Part shown: in pieces, positions 34,722 to 42,991 of the stretch | Layout: every line of letters starts with the position of its first letter | Position numbering within the stretch: position 1 is the first letter of the stretch | Source of the DNA: Rhizobium indicum | GTDB lineage: Bacteria > Pseudomonadota > Alphaproteobacteria > Rhizobiales > Rhizobiaceae | Direction of reading: 5' to 3' | NCBI RefSeq assembly: GCF_005862305.2 | Contig: NZ_CP054021.1 | Span: 1,984,001-2,048,000 of the forward strand | Length of the DNA: 64,000 nucleotides | Position numbers and translations under genes: made by a program | The notes under the pieces: model-generated | What the model was told of the DNA's origin: nothing | The model's database searches: none | The model's input: only the letters and a program-made list of their open reading frames with translations

Positions 34722-35447
34722 ATGGACTTCAGAGGAAAGACGGTGATCGTGACCGGTGCCGGCAAAGGCATCGGACGCGAAATTGTAAGGATGCTCGTCG
34801 AACGGGGTGCGCAGGTCGTCGCCCTGACCCGCAGTGCCGCCGACGTCGAAGCGCTGCGAGGGGAATTCGGCTGCCGGGCAATCCAAGTCGATCTCGCGGA
34901 CGCCGATGCGACCAGAGAGGCTGTCATCGCTGCCCTTCCCGCAGATTTCCTCATCAACTGCGCCGGCACAACCGAGCTTCAGCCATTCCTGGAGACAACC
35001 GTCGAAGCATTCGATCGCCTTGTCGCGGTCAACACGCGTGCTCCGATGATCGTTGCCCAGGAATATGCCCGCTCGCTGATCAAGGAAGGCCGTCCAGGCG
35101 CCATCGTCAATGTCTCGTCGGTCGCATCCTTCGTCGGCATCCCCGACCACGCAGCCTATTGTGCATCGAAGGGTGGATTGGATGGCTTGACGCGCGTCAT
35201 GGCAAAGGAGCTTGCGCCTCACGGCATCCGCGCAAACGGCGTCCACCCAACGGTGACGTTGACGCCAATGGCGGTGAAGGCATGGAGCGATCCCGAGAAG
35301 GCCGCGGGGATGATGAAGCGAATTCCGGTCGGTCGCTTCGCTGAGCCGGCAGACATTGCCGAGGTTGTTCTTTTCCTGCTGTCCGACCAGGCTGCCATGG
35401 TGAATGGCATATCGATGCCGGTGGACGGCGGCTACATGATTGCCTGA
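34722..35447 (+). CDS. SDR dehydrogenase, L-xylulose reductase (DCXR)-like
   Basis: 241 residues. TGAGKGIG is the NADP loop, INCAGTTELQPFLETTVEAFDRLVAVN the central segment, YCASKGGLD the catalytic pair and NGVHPTVTLTPMAVKAWSDPEKA the substrate loop. The whole protein tracks mammalian DCXR and bacterial L-xylulose reductase/xylitol dehydrogenases closely. It interconverts a ketose and a polyol. As last gene of the importer operon it probably performs the first oxidation of the imported polyol. AGGAG lies upstream of the ATG. Confidence 0.88.
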   Translation: MDFRGKTVIVTGAGKGIGREIVRMLVERGAQVVALTRSAADVEALRGEFGCRAIQVDLADADATREAVIAALPADFLINCAGTTELQPFLETTVEAFDRLVAVNTRAPMIVAQEYARSLIKEGRPGAIVNVSSVASFVGIPDHAAYCASKGGLDGLTRVMAKELAPHGIRANGVHPTVTLTPMAVKAWSDPEKAAGMMKRIPVGRFAEPADIAEVVLFLLSDQAAMVNGISMPVDGGYMIA

Positions 35448-35450
35448 AGT

Positions 35451-35702
35451 TCAGGACGAACGTGTCGTACGAGCCTGCGATTGCAATAGGGGATGCGGCG
35501 AGGTTGACCGCCGCACCAAACGGCGCAGCTCATCCTGATCAACAAAATGATCCGTCACGCCAGCCTCTTTATCCGGATGGCTGAAGACAAGTCCGTCTGA
35601 ATCCTCAAGCTTCAGAGCTTGCTCCGTATTCATGATCCCCAGTGCCTGGCGCTCGTATTCGGACTCAAGCGCCGCCTCGACGATGGCTTTTTTCTTGCGC
35701 AT
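35451..35702 (-). CDS. small hypothetical protein
   Basis: 83 residues from the ATG at 35702 (GGAGG eight bases upstream; another ATG at 35708 is too close to the site). The N-terminus is basic (MRKKKAIVEAALESEYERQ), the remainder mixed and polar (LEDSDGLVFSHPDKEAG), and the C-terminus Ser/Arg-rich. It ends four bases from the opposing SDR stop. No family is recognised and no membrane segment is present. Coding support is the ribosome site and reasonable amino-acid composition only. Confidence 0.45.
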   Translation of the reverse strand: MRKKKAIVEAALESEYERQALGIMNTEQALKLEDSDGLVFSHPDKEAGVTDHFVDQDELRRLVRRSTSPHPLLQSQARTTRSS

Positions 35703-36033
35703 GTCCATTTCCTCCGTTGCTCAAATGGTAACGGACGGGCGGACTCGCGGTTCCCATCAGGGCATCACGATATGAGACCCATTGAAACGAATGCTCGCCG
35801 ATAACATTGCCCGCCATCGCGCGGGCCGAACTGTTTTTATGCCCTCGCTGCGAGGTTTGGCGCTGCCACAGCATGGCACTATCGATCACCGCGCCGCCGG
35901 TGAGGCGGCAAGAACGGGCAGTCGTATGAGATTTGATGAACAACGCCGGCAAGATAGGCGGAGGAGCTGCGATCGTTTTGAGGGGTCTTTTTATTCGTCA
36001 AGCAGTTCCCGCAGCGAGAAATATTTTTGACAA
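35703..36033. other. gene-poor gap with a gene fragment
   Basis: 331 bases with no intact gene. It contains a 29-base sequence at 35763-35791 that recurs with one difference at 42934-42962. On the minus strand both copies read in one frame as FNGSHIVM, which suggests remnants of the same gene. Nothing else was identified. Confidence 0.5.
35763..35791 (-). repeat. copy A of a 29-bp dispersed repeat / gene remnant
   Basis: Shares CATCACGATATGAGACCC and, after one mismatch, TTGAAACGAA with 42934-42962. In the minus direction it encodes RFNGSHIVM followed by a stop two codons later, so it is truncated compared with copy B. Confidence 0.55.
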
Positions 36034-37461
36034 TTAGCAAATCCTCACGAACTCGACCTCCAACAGCTTTCCTAACTTTTCGATGCTGCTCCCAATGTGT
36101 CCGACGCCGACTGCGCAATGATGCGCCGGTCCTTCGGCGTTCCAATTCTCGACGAACGCGCGCGCCCCGATTGGAAACTGATAGCGGCTGTTGGTGTTTC
36201 CAATCTCCAGGATCGGTCCGGGCACCGATTGTCCTTCGGCGCACAACAGCTTCACTTTTCCGGCGCACTCCACCACGGAGAGCAGTGTTACCGGGCCATT
36301 CTTAACCGACATTTCGACACTTACGCCGGAGCCGACCTTGCCGTGATAGACCTCCAGAGGACGGATCTTGGTTCGACCCTCTGCAATTTTGGTATGGCCT
36401 GGGCCATCATGGCCCATCAGGACCACATCTGCATCGAAATCCATTGCATAATATTCGGTGAAGGAACCTCCGGTGCCGAAGCTGTCCATGATCTTCATGG
36501 CCTGCGCGTTCTTGATCTCATATTCGCCAGCAACCGGTATGCCTTCGGCGGTGAGCATCGAACAACCAACGATTACCGACGTGATGACGTCCTCGTATTC
36601 ATGCCCGGACACCGATTCATAATAATAGGCGAGCGAGCCGAGACGCTTCGCGTCGACGAGTTTGCGCAGCGCGACAGCAGTTCTTGCCGCCCGCGCCAGT
36701 TCGTCTGGATCGCAATCCGGCTGCACGTCGAATTCCGTTCGGATTCTGTCCAAGCAGGCCGCCACTTCCGCCTCGCCAACGTCGCGTCTGAGGCGTGCTA
36801 GTTCGTCAATCTCCACCACTTCGATGTGTGTCCCGAATGCCGTGCTTTGGGCTGTGAGATCGGAATAGATATCGAGCATGCCGTTGTAATAGCGCCCCAT
36901 GACGCCAAGGCGATTATGCGACATGACGTGGGCTACCCGTGCGGCCTCGATCCACTCCTCGATCTCGTTGTCGACAAACGGGTCATCGTTGAGAACGCCT
37001 GTTACTTGGTGGAACCGAATGCCCGCTCGAGTGAACACATTGGCAATCTCGGGCACCGGGCATGCAGCGCAGTGCGCCAGCCACTCGCCGGTCATGGCAG
37101 TCCTGTTGCCGAGTGCGTTGAAGGACGCGTAGTCGATCGCACCAGCCGGCTGCAGATTCAAAATAATGACCGGCACCTTTGCACGCCGAACAACCGGCAA
37201 GACGGTCGACGATAGAGCGTAGGTGGTGATGTAAAGGAAAATGATATCGACATCGGCCTGGCGAAACAGATGGCCGGCATCGACGGCCTTCTCCGGCGTA
37301 TCGACGAGGCCAAGATTGACGACTTCGACCCCGGGCCGTTCCAGCTTGGACGCGACGACATGTACATATCCCCGCAGCCTTGCTTCGAGACCGGCAAACT
37401 GCGGCCAATAGGCCTCCAGACCGATACCGAACAGGCCGGCCTTCAAAGGGCGATCAGACAT
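36034..37461 (-). CDS. L-fucose/L-arabinose isomerase-family protein
   Basis: 475 residues from the ATG at 37461 (AGGAG upstream). The fold is that of the FucI/AraA superfamily: LFGIGLEAYWPQF at the start, VDIIFLYITTYALSS, the metal-site region GEYEIKNAQAMKIMDSFGTGGSFTEYYAMDFDADVVLMGHDGPGH and, near the end, a His-rich AHHCAVGVGH. It probably isomerises an aldose to a ketose. It is the last gene of a CUT2 importer operon, 28 bases after the permease. No kinase accompanies it in the operon. Exact sugar unknown. Confidence 0.83.
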   Translation of the reverse strand: MSDRPLKAGLFGIGLEAYWPQFAGLEARLRGYVHVVASKLERPGVEVVNLGLVDTPEKAVDAGHLFRQADVDIIFLYITTYALSSTVLPVVRRAKVPVIILNLQPAGAIDYASFNALGNRTAMTGEWLAHCAACPVPEIANVFTRAGIRFHQVTGVLNDDPFVDNEIEEWIEAARVAHVMSHNRLGVMGRYYNGMLDIYSDLTAQSTAFGTHIEVVEIDELARLRRDVGEAEVAACLDRIRTEFDVQPDCDPDELARAARTAVALRKLVDAKRLGSLAYYYESVSGHEYEDVITSVIVGCSMLTAEGIPVAGEYEIKNAQAMKIMDSFGTGGSFTEYYAMDFDADVVLMGHDGPGHTKIAEGRTKIRPLEVYHGKVGSGVSVEMSVKNGPVTLLSVVECAGKVKLLCAEGQSVPGPILEIGNTNSRYQFPIGARAFVENWNAEGPAHHCAVGVGHIGSSIEKLGKLLEVEFVRIC

Positions 37462-37489
37462 TCCAATTTCTCCTGGAATTATAGCGGGG

Positions 37490-38494
37490 TCAGCCCTGCA
37501 GGCGGACACGAAGCTGGTCGAGGCCCACGGCCAGAAGCAACACGACACCGCGCGTGACATCCTGCCAGAAACTGGACACGTTCATGAGGGTCAGGCCGTT
37601 GTTCAGAGTTCCGAGGATCAGCACCGCAATCAGCGTACCCCAGACGCTTCCCCGCCCGCCAAAGAGGCTGGTGCCTCCAAGAATGATAGCGGCGATGATC
37701 GTCAGCAGATGCTGACTTGCTGCATTCGGGGCGGCCGCGCCGAGCATTGCTGCAAGAATGATACCGGCGGCAGCGCCTGAAATGCCTGAGATCACGTAGA
37801 GGATCATCTGGGTGCGCTCGACAGGCACGCCGAGAAGGCTGCTGGCCTCGGGATTGCCGCCGGTTGCGTAGACAAACCGTCCGAACGGCGTCTTGGCAAG
37901 CACGAGCCAAAGGACGGCAAAGACGATCAGCATGACGATGACGGGAAACGGCACGGAAAAGATGCGACCTGAACCAAGCCAGTTGAAGGCCGGCACGAAA
38001 AGCGGCTTGCTCAAGCCACCCGTCATGACCATCGACAGGCCCGAGAAGATGCTCATCGTCCCGAGTGTCGCGATCAGGGGATTGAGGCGCAGCTTGGTGA
38101 CGATCACGCCATTCAAAATTCCGACCCCGGCGCCGATGACCAAGGCTGTCAGGCATCCAACCCAGATATTGATCCCGTTGGAATGCATCAATGCAACGAT
38201 GACGCCGGCCAGTCCGGCAACGGCAGCCACCGACAGGTCGAGTCCACCGCCAATGATCAGCGGCGTTCCGGCTGCGGCCATGAGCCCGATGAAGGCCATG
38301 TTCGTGCCGATATTGGCAAGATTGCTCACCGACAGAAAGAACGGCGACAGCATAGCGAAAGTCGCAAGAAGGATGACATAGAAGCCCAGCAGAACCACGA
38401 TCCCGGCGGCCGGTCTGGCAAGGATGTCCGTCATCGACTGGCGTTGGCTGGTCGTCTTGGGTTCGCTTGCAACGATCGAGTTTGACTTGTTCAT
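37490..38494 (-). CDS. ABC sugar transporter permease (CUT2/RbsC type)
   Basis: 334 residues, about nine to ten hydrophobic segments, with GGGLDLSVAAVAGLAGVIVA and the cytoplasmic motif YATGGNPEASSLLGVPVERTQM, both diagnostic of RbsC-type permeases. The ATG at 38494 overlaps the ATPase stop (ATGA). It forms the homodimeric channel for the importer with the binding protein at 40073-41242. Confidence 0.94.
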   Translation of the reverse strand: MNKSNSIVASEPKTTSQRQSMTDILARPAAGIVVLLGFYVILLATFAMLSPFFLSVSNLANIGTNMAFIGLMAAAGTPLIIGGGLDLSVAAVAGLAGVIVALMHSNGINIWVGCLTALVIGAGVGILNGVIVTKLRLNPLIATLGTMSIFSGLSMVMTGGLSKPLFVPAFNWLGSGRIFSVPFPVIVMLIVFAVLWLVLAKTPFGRFVYATGGNPEASSLLGVPVERTQMILYVISGISGAAAGIILAAMLGAAAPNAASQHLLTIIAAIILGGTSLFGGRGSVWGTLIAVLILGTLNNGLTLMNVSSFWQDVTRGVVLLLAVGLDQLRVRLQG

Positions 38495-40050
38495 GCTTTC
38501 TCCAATTCGTTCGTAGCAGACACGGAGTGCGACTCCGCCGCCTGCATCAGCTCGGCCGCCGATGCATTGGCTCCCAATGCGGCCACGGCCCGGCCCTCTT
38601 CGAAGACGATCGCTCGGTCGGCAAGACCGGCGACTTCCTCAGCGTCCGATGAGACGAGGAGTATGCTCAATCCGTTCGCTGCGAGCCGGCGGATCTCCTC
38701 ATAAATCTCTCGTCGAGCGCCGAGGTCGACCCCGCGGGTCGGTTCCTCGAGAATGAGCAGCTTGGGGTCGCCGAGCAGCCATCGCGCCAGGCACACTTTC
38801 TGCTGGTTGCCGCCGGACAGGAGTCTTATTTCCTGCTCCGGACCCGTCGTCTTGACGCGCAGGGTGCGGATCCAGTGTTGCGACATTGCCCGCTCCCGAT
38901 TGTCATCGACGAGCCCGAAGCGCGTAAAGCGCGTGAGGTAAGGAAGGGTCGTGTTGGTACGGACGGTGAGGTTGGCGATCAGGCCTTGCCGCTTGCGTTC
39001 GGCTGCAACGAAACCAATACCGCTTCGAATGCTTGCCCGCGGGTTCGACAACGCCGTTTCGGCTGTCCCCATCCGGATTGAACGGACCTTCGCCTTGGGC
39101 TCCGCCCCATAAATGGCTCTGCCGACCTTCTCAATCCCGGAGCCGATCAGGCCGAACGCACCCAGGACCTCGCCGCGGCGCACCGAAAAGGACACGTCGC
39201 TGAGCCAGCCTGGCAGCGACAGTCCTTCGACAGCCAGGATCGTCTCGTCCGGCAGGGATTGCGGCTTTGCCGGAAAAAGATCGCCGAGATCGCCTCCCAG
39301 CATCGCCCGCAGCACCTCGTCGTGACTGGTGGCGCTCGTCTGGAACTGTCCGCGTACCTCGCCGTCCCGCAACACGACGATCCGGTCGGAGAGGCGAAAC
39401 ACCTCGTCGAGGTAGTGGGAGATATAGATGATCGTGACGCCGTCGGCGCGAAGCGCATCGATCACCCCGAACAGGGTTTCGGCATCTGCTTCTCCGAGTG
39501 CAGCAGTCGGTTCATCCATGATCAGAATACGGGCCTGGCCGGCCAATGCCCGGGCGATCTCGACGATCCGCTGCTCCGGAAGCGATAGTGATCCCATTCT
39601 CCGGCTCGCAGAGACATGACCGAGCTTCAGTCGGCCGAGCAGCGTCGTCGCTTGCCTCTGCATGGCGGCACGGTCGACGAAACTTATGCCGGCGATCTTG
39701 CGCTGGGGCATCGATCCCAACGCGATGTTCTCCGCGACCGACAAGTCCGGATGCACGGACAGTTCCTGCGGCATCAAGCGAATGCCCGATGCTATGGCCG
39801 CACGTGCCGACGTGATGTCGACTGCGGCCCCATCGATCTGTATATGTCCGGCGTCGCAGGAATAGACGCCGGACAGGATCTTCATCAGCGTGGATTTGCC
39901 TGCACCGTTGGCGCCGAGCAGTGCCACGACCTCGCCGGCATCGGCCGAACATGTGACGTTTTTCAGGACCTGCACGCCGGAGAAGGACTTCGTGACGTTG
40001 GTGATTTGGAGCCGCGCTACGCGGCTCTCCGTGCTCGATACCGTCTGCAT
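38491..40050 (-). CDS. ABC sugar transporter ATP-binding protein (CUT2/RbsA type)
   Basis: 519 residues from the ATG at 40050 (GGAGGAG upstream; a TTG one codon earlier is also in frame). Two fused ABC domains. The first has GANGAGKST, LSLPEQRIVEIARAL and ILIMDEPTAAL. The second has a degenerate Walker A (GLIGSGIEK), LSGGNQQKVCLARWL and LLILEEPTRGVD, the normal RbsA asymmetry. It drives import of a monosaccharide with the RbsC-type permease. The last four bases overlap the permease start. Confidence 0.95.
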   Translation of the reverse strand: MQTVSSTESRVARLQITNVTKSFSGVQVLKNVTCSADAGEVVALLGANGAGKSTLMKILSGVYSCDAGHIQIDGAAVDITSARAAIASGIRLMPQELSVHPDLSVAENIALGSMPQRKIAGISFVDRAAMQRQATTLLGRLKLGHVSASRRMGSLSLPEQRIVEIARALAGQARILIMDEPTAALGEADAETLFGVIDALRADGVTIIYISHYLDEVFRLSDRIVVLRDGEVRGQFQTSATSHDEVLRAMLGGDLGDLFPAKPQSLPDETILAVEGLSLPGWLSDVSFSVRRGEVLGAFGLIGSGIEKVGRAIYGAEPKAKVRSIRMGTAETALSNPRASIRSGIGFVAAERKRQGLIANLTVRTNTTLPYLTRFTRFGLVDDNRERAMSQHWIRTLRVKTTGPEQEIRLLSGGNQQKVCLARWLLGDPKLLILEEPTRGVDLGARREIYEEIRRLAANGLSILLVSSDAEEVAGLADRAIVFEEGRAVAALGANASAAELMQAAESHSVSATNELEKA

Positions 40051-40072
40051 CAAAATCTCCTCCGACCCCAGA

Positions 40073-41242
40073 TCATTGCTTGGGGAGAATTGCCTCGTAG
40101 CCCTTCAACCAATTCTCTTTTTTCAGACCAGAGAGATAGCTTGCGAACTCTGCCTCGGGAAAGGTGTAACCGTCGGCTTCACCGGCGCACGCGAATTCCT
40201 TGTAGAATTTGCAGATGTTTGCCTTGGTTACCATCTGATGGGTGACGAAGGTTGCCTCCGGCACGGCCTTGCCGGCGAGCGCAGACAGTGCAATCGGAAT
40301 GAGATAATTCCCGTAGCTGCCTGGAAACGAACCCGTCGCCGCCACGAGTTTCGGGTCCGTGGCAAGCGCCTCGGCTTCATCCGCGCCGTTGCCGACGGCG
40401 ATGGCCTGATCAACACGTCCGGCTGCTCGGACGGCCTGCAGCATGCCCATGGTCGCCTGGTCGTTGATCGCGATGATCAGGATCGGCGCTCCTGGCGGAA
40501 TGCGGCCGAGTACGTTGTTCATCTGGGTATAGGATTCCTGCAGCGTATTCTTCGTATCGATCTCGATGATGTGGTCGGCCGGGAAATCCTTGGTCAGGGC
40601 TAGGAAGCCGGCGCGCTGACCTTCCGTGCGCATGCGCGGGATGACGCCCGACTGGGGCAGTGCGCCGATGACGAGATAGCCGCTTTTTACCGTGTCCGCG
40701 CCAAACTGTTTTGCCGCAGCCGTTGCAAGGTAGGACCCGCCCATGAAACCGGACTTCGGATTGTTCACGCCGAAGAAACTTGCACCGGGCATGGGGATAT
40801 CGATTGCCGTGACCTTGGTGCCGTCTTGCTTGAACACGTCCATCACGGTCTGACCGAAGTTTGCGTCGGTCTGAAACTCGATGACATAGTCAACCTTGCG
40901 TTCGGCAAAAGACTTGGCATTGGCAAGCGCGGTCGGGCCATCGAGTCGGTTGTCGGCGACGACGAGTTCCACGCCGGCAGCATCCGCGTTTGCCTGAATG
41001 CCTTTCTCCACGAGCACGCCGAAAGCGATGTCACGCTGAAGATTGGCGAAGCCGATGCTGTACTTGCTGCCGTTTTTCGGAGGCGTCACTTTCGACGCGT
41101 CGGCGGCCATGGCCTGGAGAGCCTCGGCCGAAAGCATATTGCCGTCGAACTTCGCGGGATCGAACCCGTGGAAATCATCGGCATAGGCAGCAGATGCGGC
41201 GAGGCAAGCGGCTGCGACCAGCAGTCTGGCGTGAGTTTTCAT
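40073..41242 (-). CDS. sugar ABC transporter substrate-binding protein (CUT2)
   Basis: 389 residues from the ATG at 41242 (GGAGGAG upstream). Signal peptide MKTHARLLVAAACLAASAAYA, with cleavage before DDFHG. KYSIGFANLQRDIAFGVLVEKGIQANADAAGVELVVADN is the type-1 periplasmic binding fold start, and INDQATMGMLQAVRAAG is a typical hinge strand. It is slightly longer than ribose-binding proteins. It leads the operon SBP-ATPase-permease-isomerase and is divergent from the AraC regulator, which probably senses the same sugar. Confidence 0.92.
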   Translation of the reverse strand: MKTHARLLVAAACLAASAAYADDFHGFDPAKFDGNMLSAEALQAMAADASKVTPPKNGSKYSIGFANLQRDIAFGVLVEKGIQANADAAGVELVVADNRLDGPTALANAKSFAERKVDYVIEFQTDANFGQTVMDVFKQDGTKVTAIDIPMPGASFFGVNNPKSGFMGGSYLATAAAKQFGADTVKSGYLVIGALPQSGVIPRMRTEGQRAGFLALTKDFPADHIIEIDTKNTLQESYTQMNNVLGRIPPGAPILIIAINDQATMGMLQAVRAAGRVDQAIAVGNGADEAEALATDPKLVAATGSFPGSYGNYLIPIALSALAGKAVPEATFVTHQMVTKANICKFYKEFACAGEADGYTFPEAEFASYLSGLKKENWLKGYEAILPKQ

Positions 41243-41432
41243 ATCTATTCTCCTCCCAGCCCCTACCCTCCCCGGCAGCGGCGATAGCTGATGCAATCAG
41301 CGTTCGGCAAAATTCGATCAACTTTGCCCTGACCTGATGACGGTACCATCGGCCACACCTGTTGACACGACGCCAAAATCCACAAAAGTGATCATTTGCA
41401 TACAAAAAATGATCCTAAAAAGGCGACGTCAA

Positions 41433-42302
41433 ATGACGGAAAACTACTTCGTCTACATGCCTGACAACAGAATTTCTGCAGCATGGGGCTGCACCGCTGT
41501 CTCGACGGGCTATTCGGTCATTGCGCCGCACTCCGATTACCCTCCGAGCCGTCATCCGGACGACCATCACTTCAGCTGGTCTCGCGGCCGCATCCTTCAG
41601 GCCTATCAGGTCGTGCTGATCAGCGCCGGCAACGGGAAGCTCGAATTCGGCAACCTGCGCCGACAGGTGCGCGTCACGGAAGGATCGATTTTTCTCCTGT
41701 TCCCGGGCGTGTGGCACAGGTTCGCGCCCGATCGGCGAACCGGCTGGACCGAGCACTGGATAGAGTGCCGGGGAACCGCTTTCGACTTTGCAGTGGATGC
41801 TGGCCTCCTGCATGTCGAACGCCCGCTCAACCCGGCAAGCGATGAGATCAATCATGTGTTCGCCGCCATCCATGACTTGGCGCGGCAGGATCCCGTGCTT
41901 CATCAGCTGGTGATATCCACGCTCGGGTTGCAGCTCCTTGCGCTGCTCTGCCGGCCGGACGATCTGGCAACCGGCGCCGGCGCGCGCCTCGTCGATCGGG
42001 CGCGCATGATCCTGATGGAGCGCTGCGGAACTTCACAATCGGTCGAGGATCTCGCAGCAGAGATGGGGGTGAGCTACCCCTATTTTCGCCGGCTGTTTCG
42101 TGAGCAAACCGGGATGTCGGCGAAACAGTATCAAATGAACGTCCGTGTTCAGCGAGCACGCGACTTCCTAGTAAATACCGACAAATCGGTAAAAGAAATC
42201 GCCGGCCTGCTCGGCTTTCATTCCGCCTTCCATTTTTCCAGCCAATTCAAAAATGCGGTTGGCTGCGCACCGACGGAATATCGTAGGACCTCTGAGAATT
42301 GA
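41433..42302 (+). CDS. AraC-family transcriptional regulator
   Basis: 289 residues from the ATG at 41433 (AAAAAGG upstream; ATGs at 41337 and 41409 are possible but lack sites). The N-terminal cupin-like AraC sensor (LISAGNGKLEFGNLRRQVRVTEGSIFLLFPGVWHRFAPD) is followed by two helix-turn-helices (SVEDLAAEMGVSYPYFRRLFREQTGMSAKQY and SVKEIAGLLGFHSAFHFSSQFKNAVGCAPTEYR). It diverges from the sugar-binding protein gene across 190 bases and is the likely activator of the CUT2 operon. Confidence 0.93.
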   Translation: MTENYFVYMPDNRISAAWGCTAVSTGYSVIAPHSDYPPSRHPDDHHFSWSRGRILQAYQVVLISAGNGKLEFGNLRRQVRVTEGSIFLLFPGVWHRFAPDRRTGWTEHWIECRGTAFDFAVDAGLLHVERPLNPASDEINHVFAAIHDLARQDPVLHQLVISTLGLQLLALLCRPDDLATGAGARLVDRARMILMERCGTSQSVEDLAAEMGVSYPYFRRLFREQTGMSAKQYQMNVRVQRARDFLVNTDKSVKEIAGLLGFHSAFHFSSQFKNAVGCAPTEYRRTSEN

Positions 42303-42628
42303 GAAGTCTGCCGATCCGTGGCACCGCGCGATCCCAGACGTCCCTCAGTCTGTCTTCGATGTCCGGAACCAGCGGCAGCGTCGAAGACGCAGAAAAGATC
42401 ATCGCGCAATATGGAGCCGATCGGAAGGCATCCGACAAGGCTGCATGCCGTTTCGCGGCGTAGAAACGAGAGCGGCTGCTCGACGCTGCAACCAGTGGAG
42501 AAGCCGCATGTCCGCCAGTCGCTGAAGAGGCGGCGCGCCGGGCAATGGGAACCACAGTTTTCGGAAGACCTCTTATTTCATTGAAAGCTAATTTGAACTC
42601 CGTTAGCTTCCTTTGCGGGAGGACTACA
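42303..42628. other. gene-poor gap, possibly decayed
   Basis: 326 bases without an intact gene. On the plus strand a frame from 42359 (34 codons, MSGTSGSVEDAEKII...) is stopped by TAG at 42461-42463 and then stays open into the small gene at 42629. No homology is recognised, so it may be decay or chance. Confidence 0.35.
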
Positions 42629-42814
42629 ATGCAACACATTGATTCGATTACTGCCGAGCCTATCGTAGCGGCGAAGGTCTGGTGCATCGCGGACTTCTGC
42701 TCGCAGCACCGATTGGATGGCAAGGAGCAAGCCAAGCTTACTGCTTTGTTCGGTGAGTTCGCGACCATCAGCGAACTCGTCCACAATGTAACGCGTAGAT
42801 CAAGGTCAAGGTGA
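42629..42814 (+). CDS. small conserved rhizobial hypothetical protein
   Basis: 61 residues from the ATG at 42629, with a strong GGGAGGA site seven bases upstream. The centre (VSAKVW-like AAKVWCIADFCSQHRLDGKE, then LTALFGEFATISELVHNV) follows a pattern I associate with small rhizobial proteins of about 60 residues, ending in basic residues (TRRSRSR). No domain or membrane segment. It stands alone between AraC and the LuxR gene. Function unknown. Confidence 0.65.
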   Translation: MQHIDSITAEPIVAAKVWCIADFCSQHRLDGKEQAKLTALFGEFATISELVHNVTRRSRSR

Positions 42815-42853
42815 AGAGGCCGACCCGGCGAAACGGCTGACGTTCCATGCGCT

Positions 42854-42965
42854 CACCTGGCCGGCGGCACCAGCGAGCGTGCGATATCGATGATGTCGTC
42901 ACGCGAGGTGGTCGGGTCTTCCCTGTTCCAGGCCATCACGATATGAGACCCGTTGAAACGAACGA
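42854..42965 (-). pseudogene. C-terminal gene fragment (FNGSHIVM family)
   Basis: On the minus strand an open frame reads RFNGSHIVMAWN, then DDIIDIARSLVPPAR and a TGA at 42854-42856. There is no start codon or ribosome site before it runs into the end of the LuxR gene. The amino-acid pattern looks like a real protein C-terminus. The same FNGSHIVM occurs at 35763-35791, so this seems to be a decayed copy of a dispersed gene. Confidence 0.45.
42934..42962 (-). repeat. copy B of the 29-bp dispersed repeat
   Basis: Identical to 35763-35791 except for one base between CATCACGATATGAGACCC and TTGAAACGAA. It lies inside the gene fragment above. Confidence 0.55.
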
Positions 42966-42991
42966 ACGAACGCCGGTACTGGCGACACCGC

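Noticed and set aside
42359..42814. Longer gene interrupted by TAG at 42461 and continuing into the 61-residue protein
   Set aside because: The internal ATG at 42629 has its own strong ribosome site and the conserved-looking part starts there, so the upstream open frame is probably incidental.
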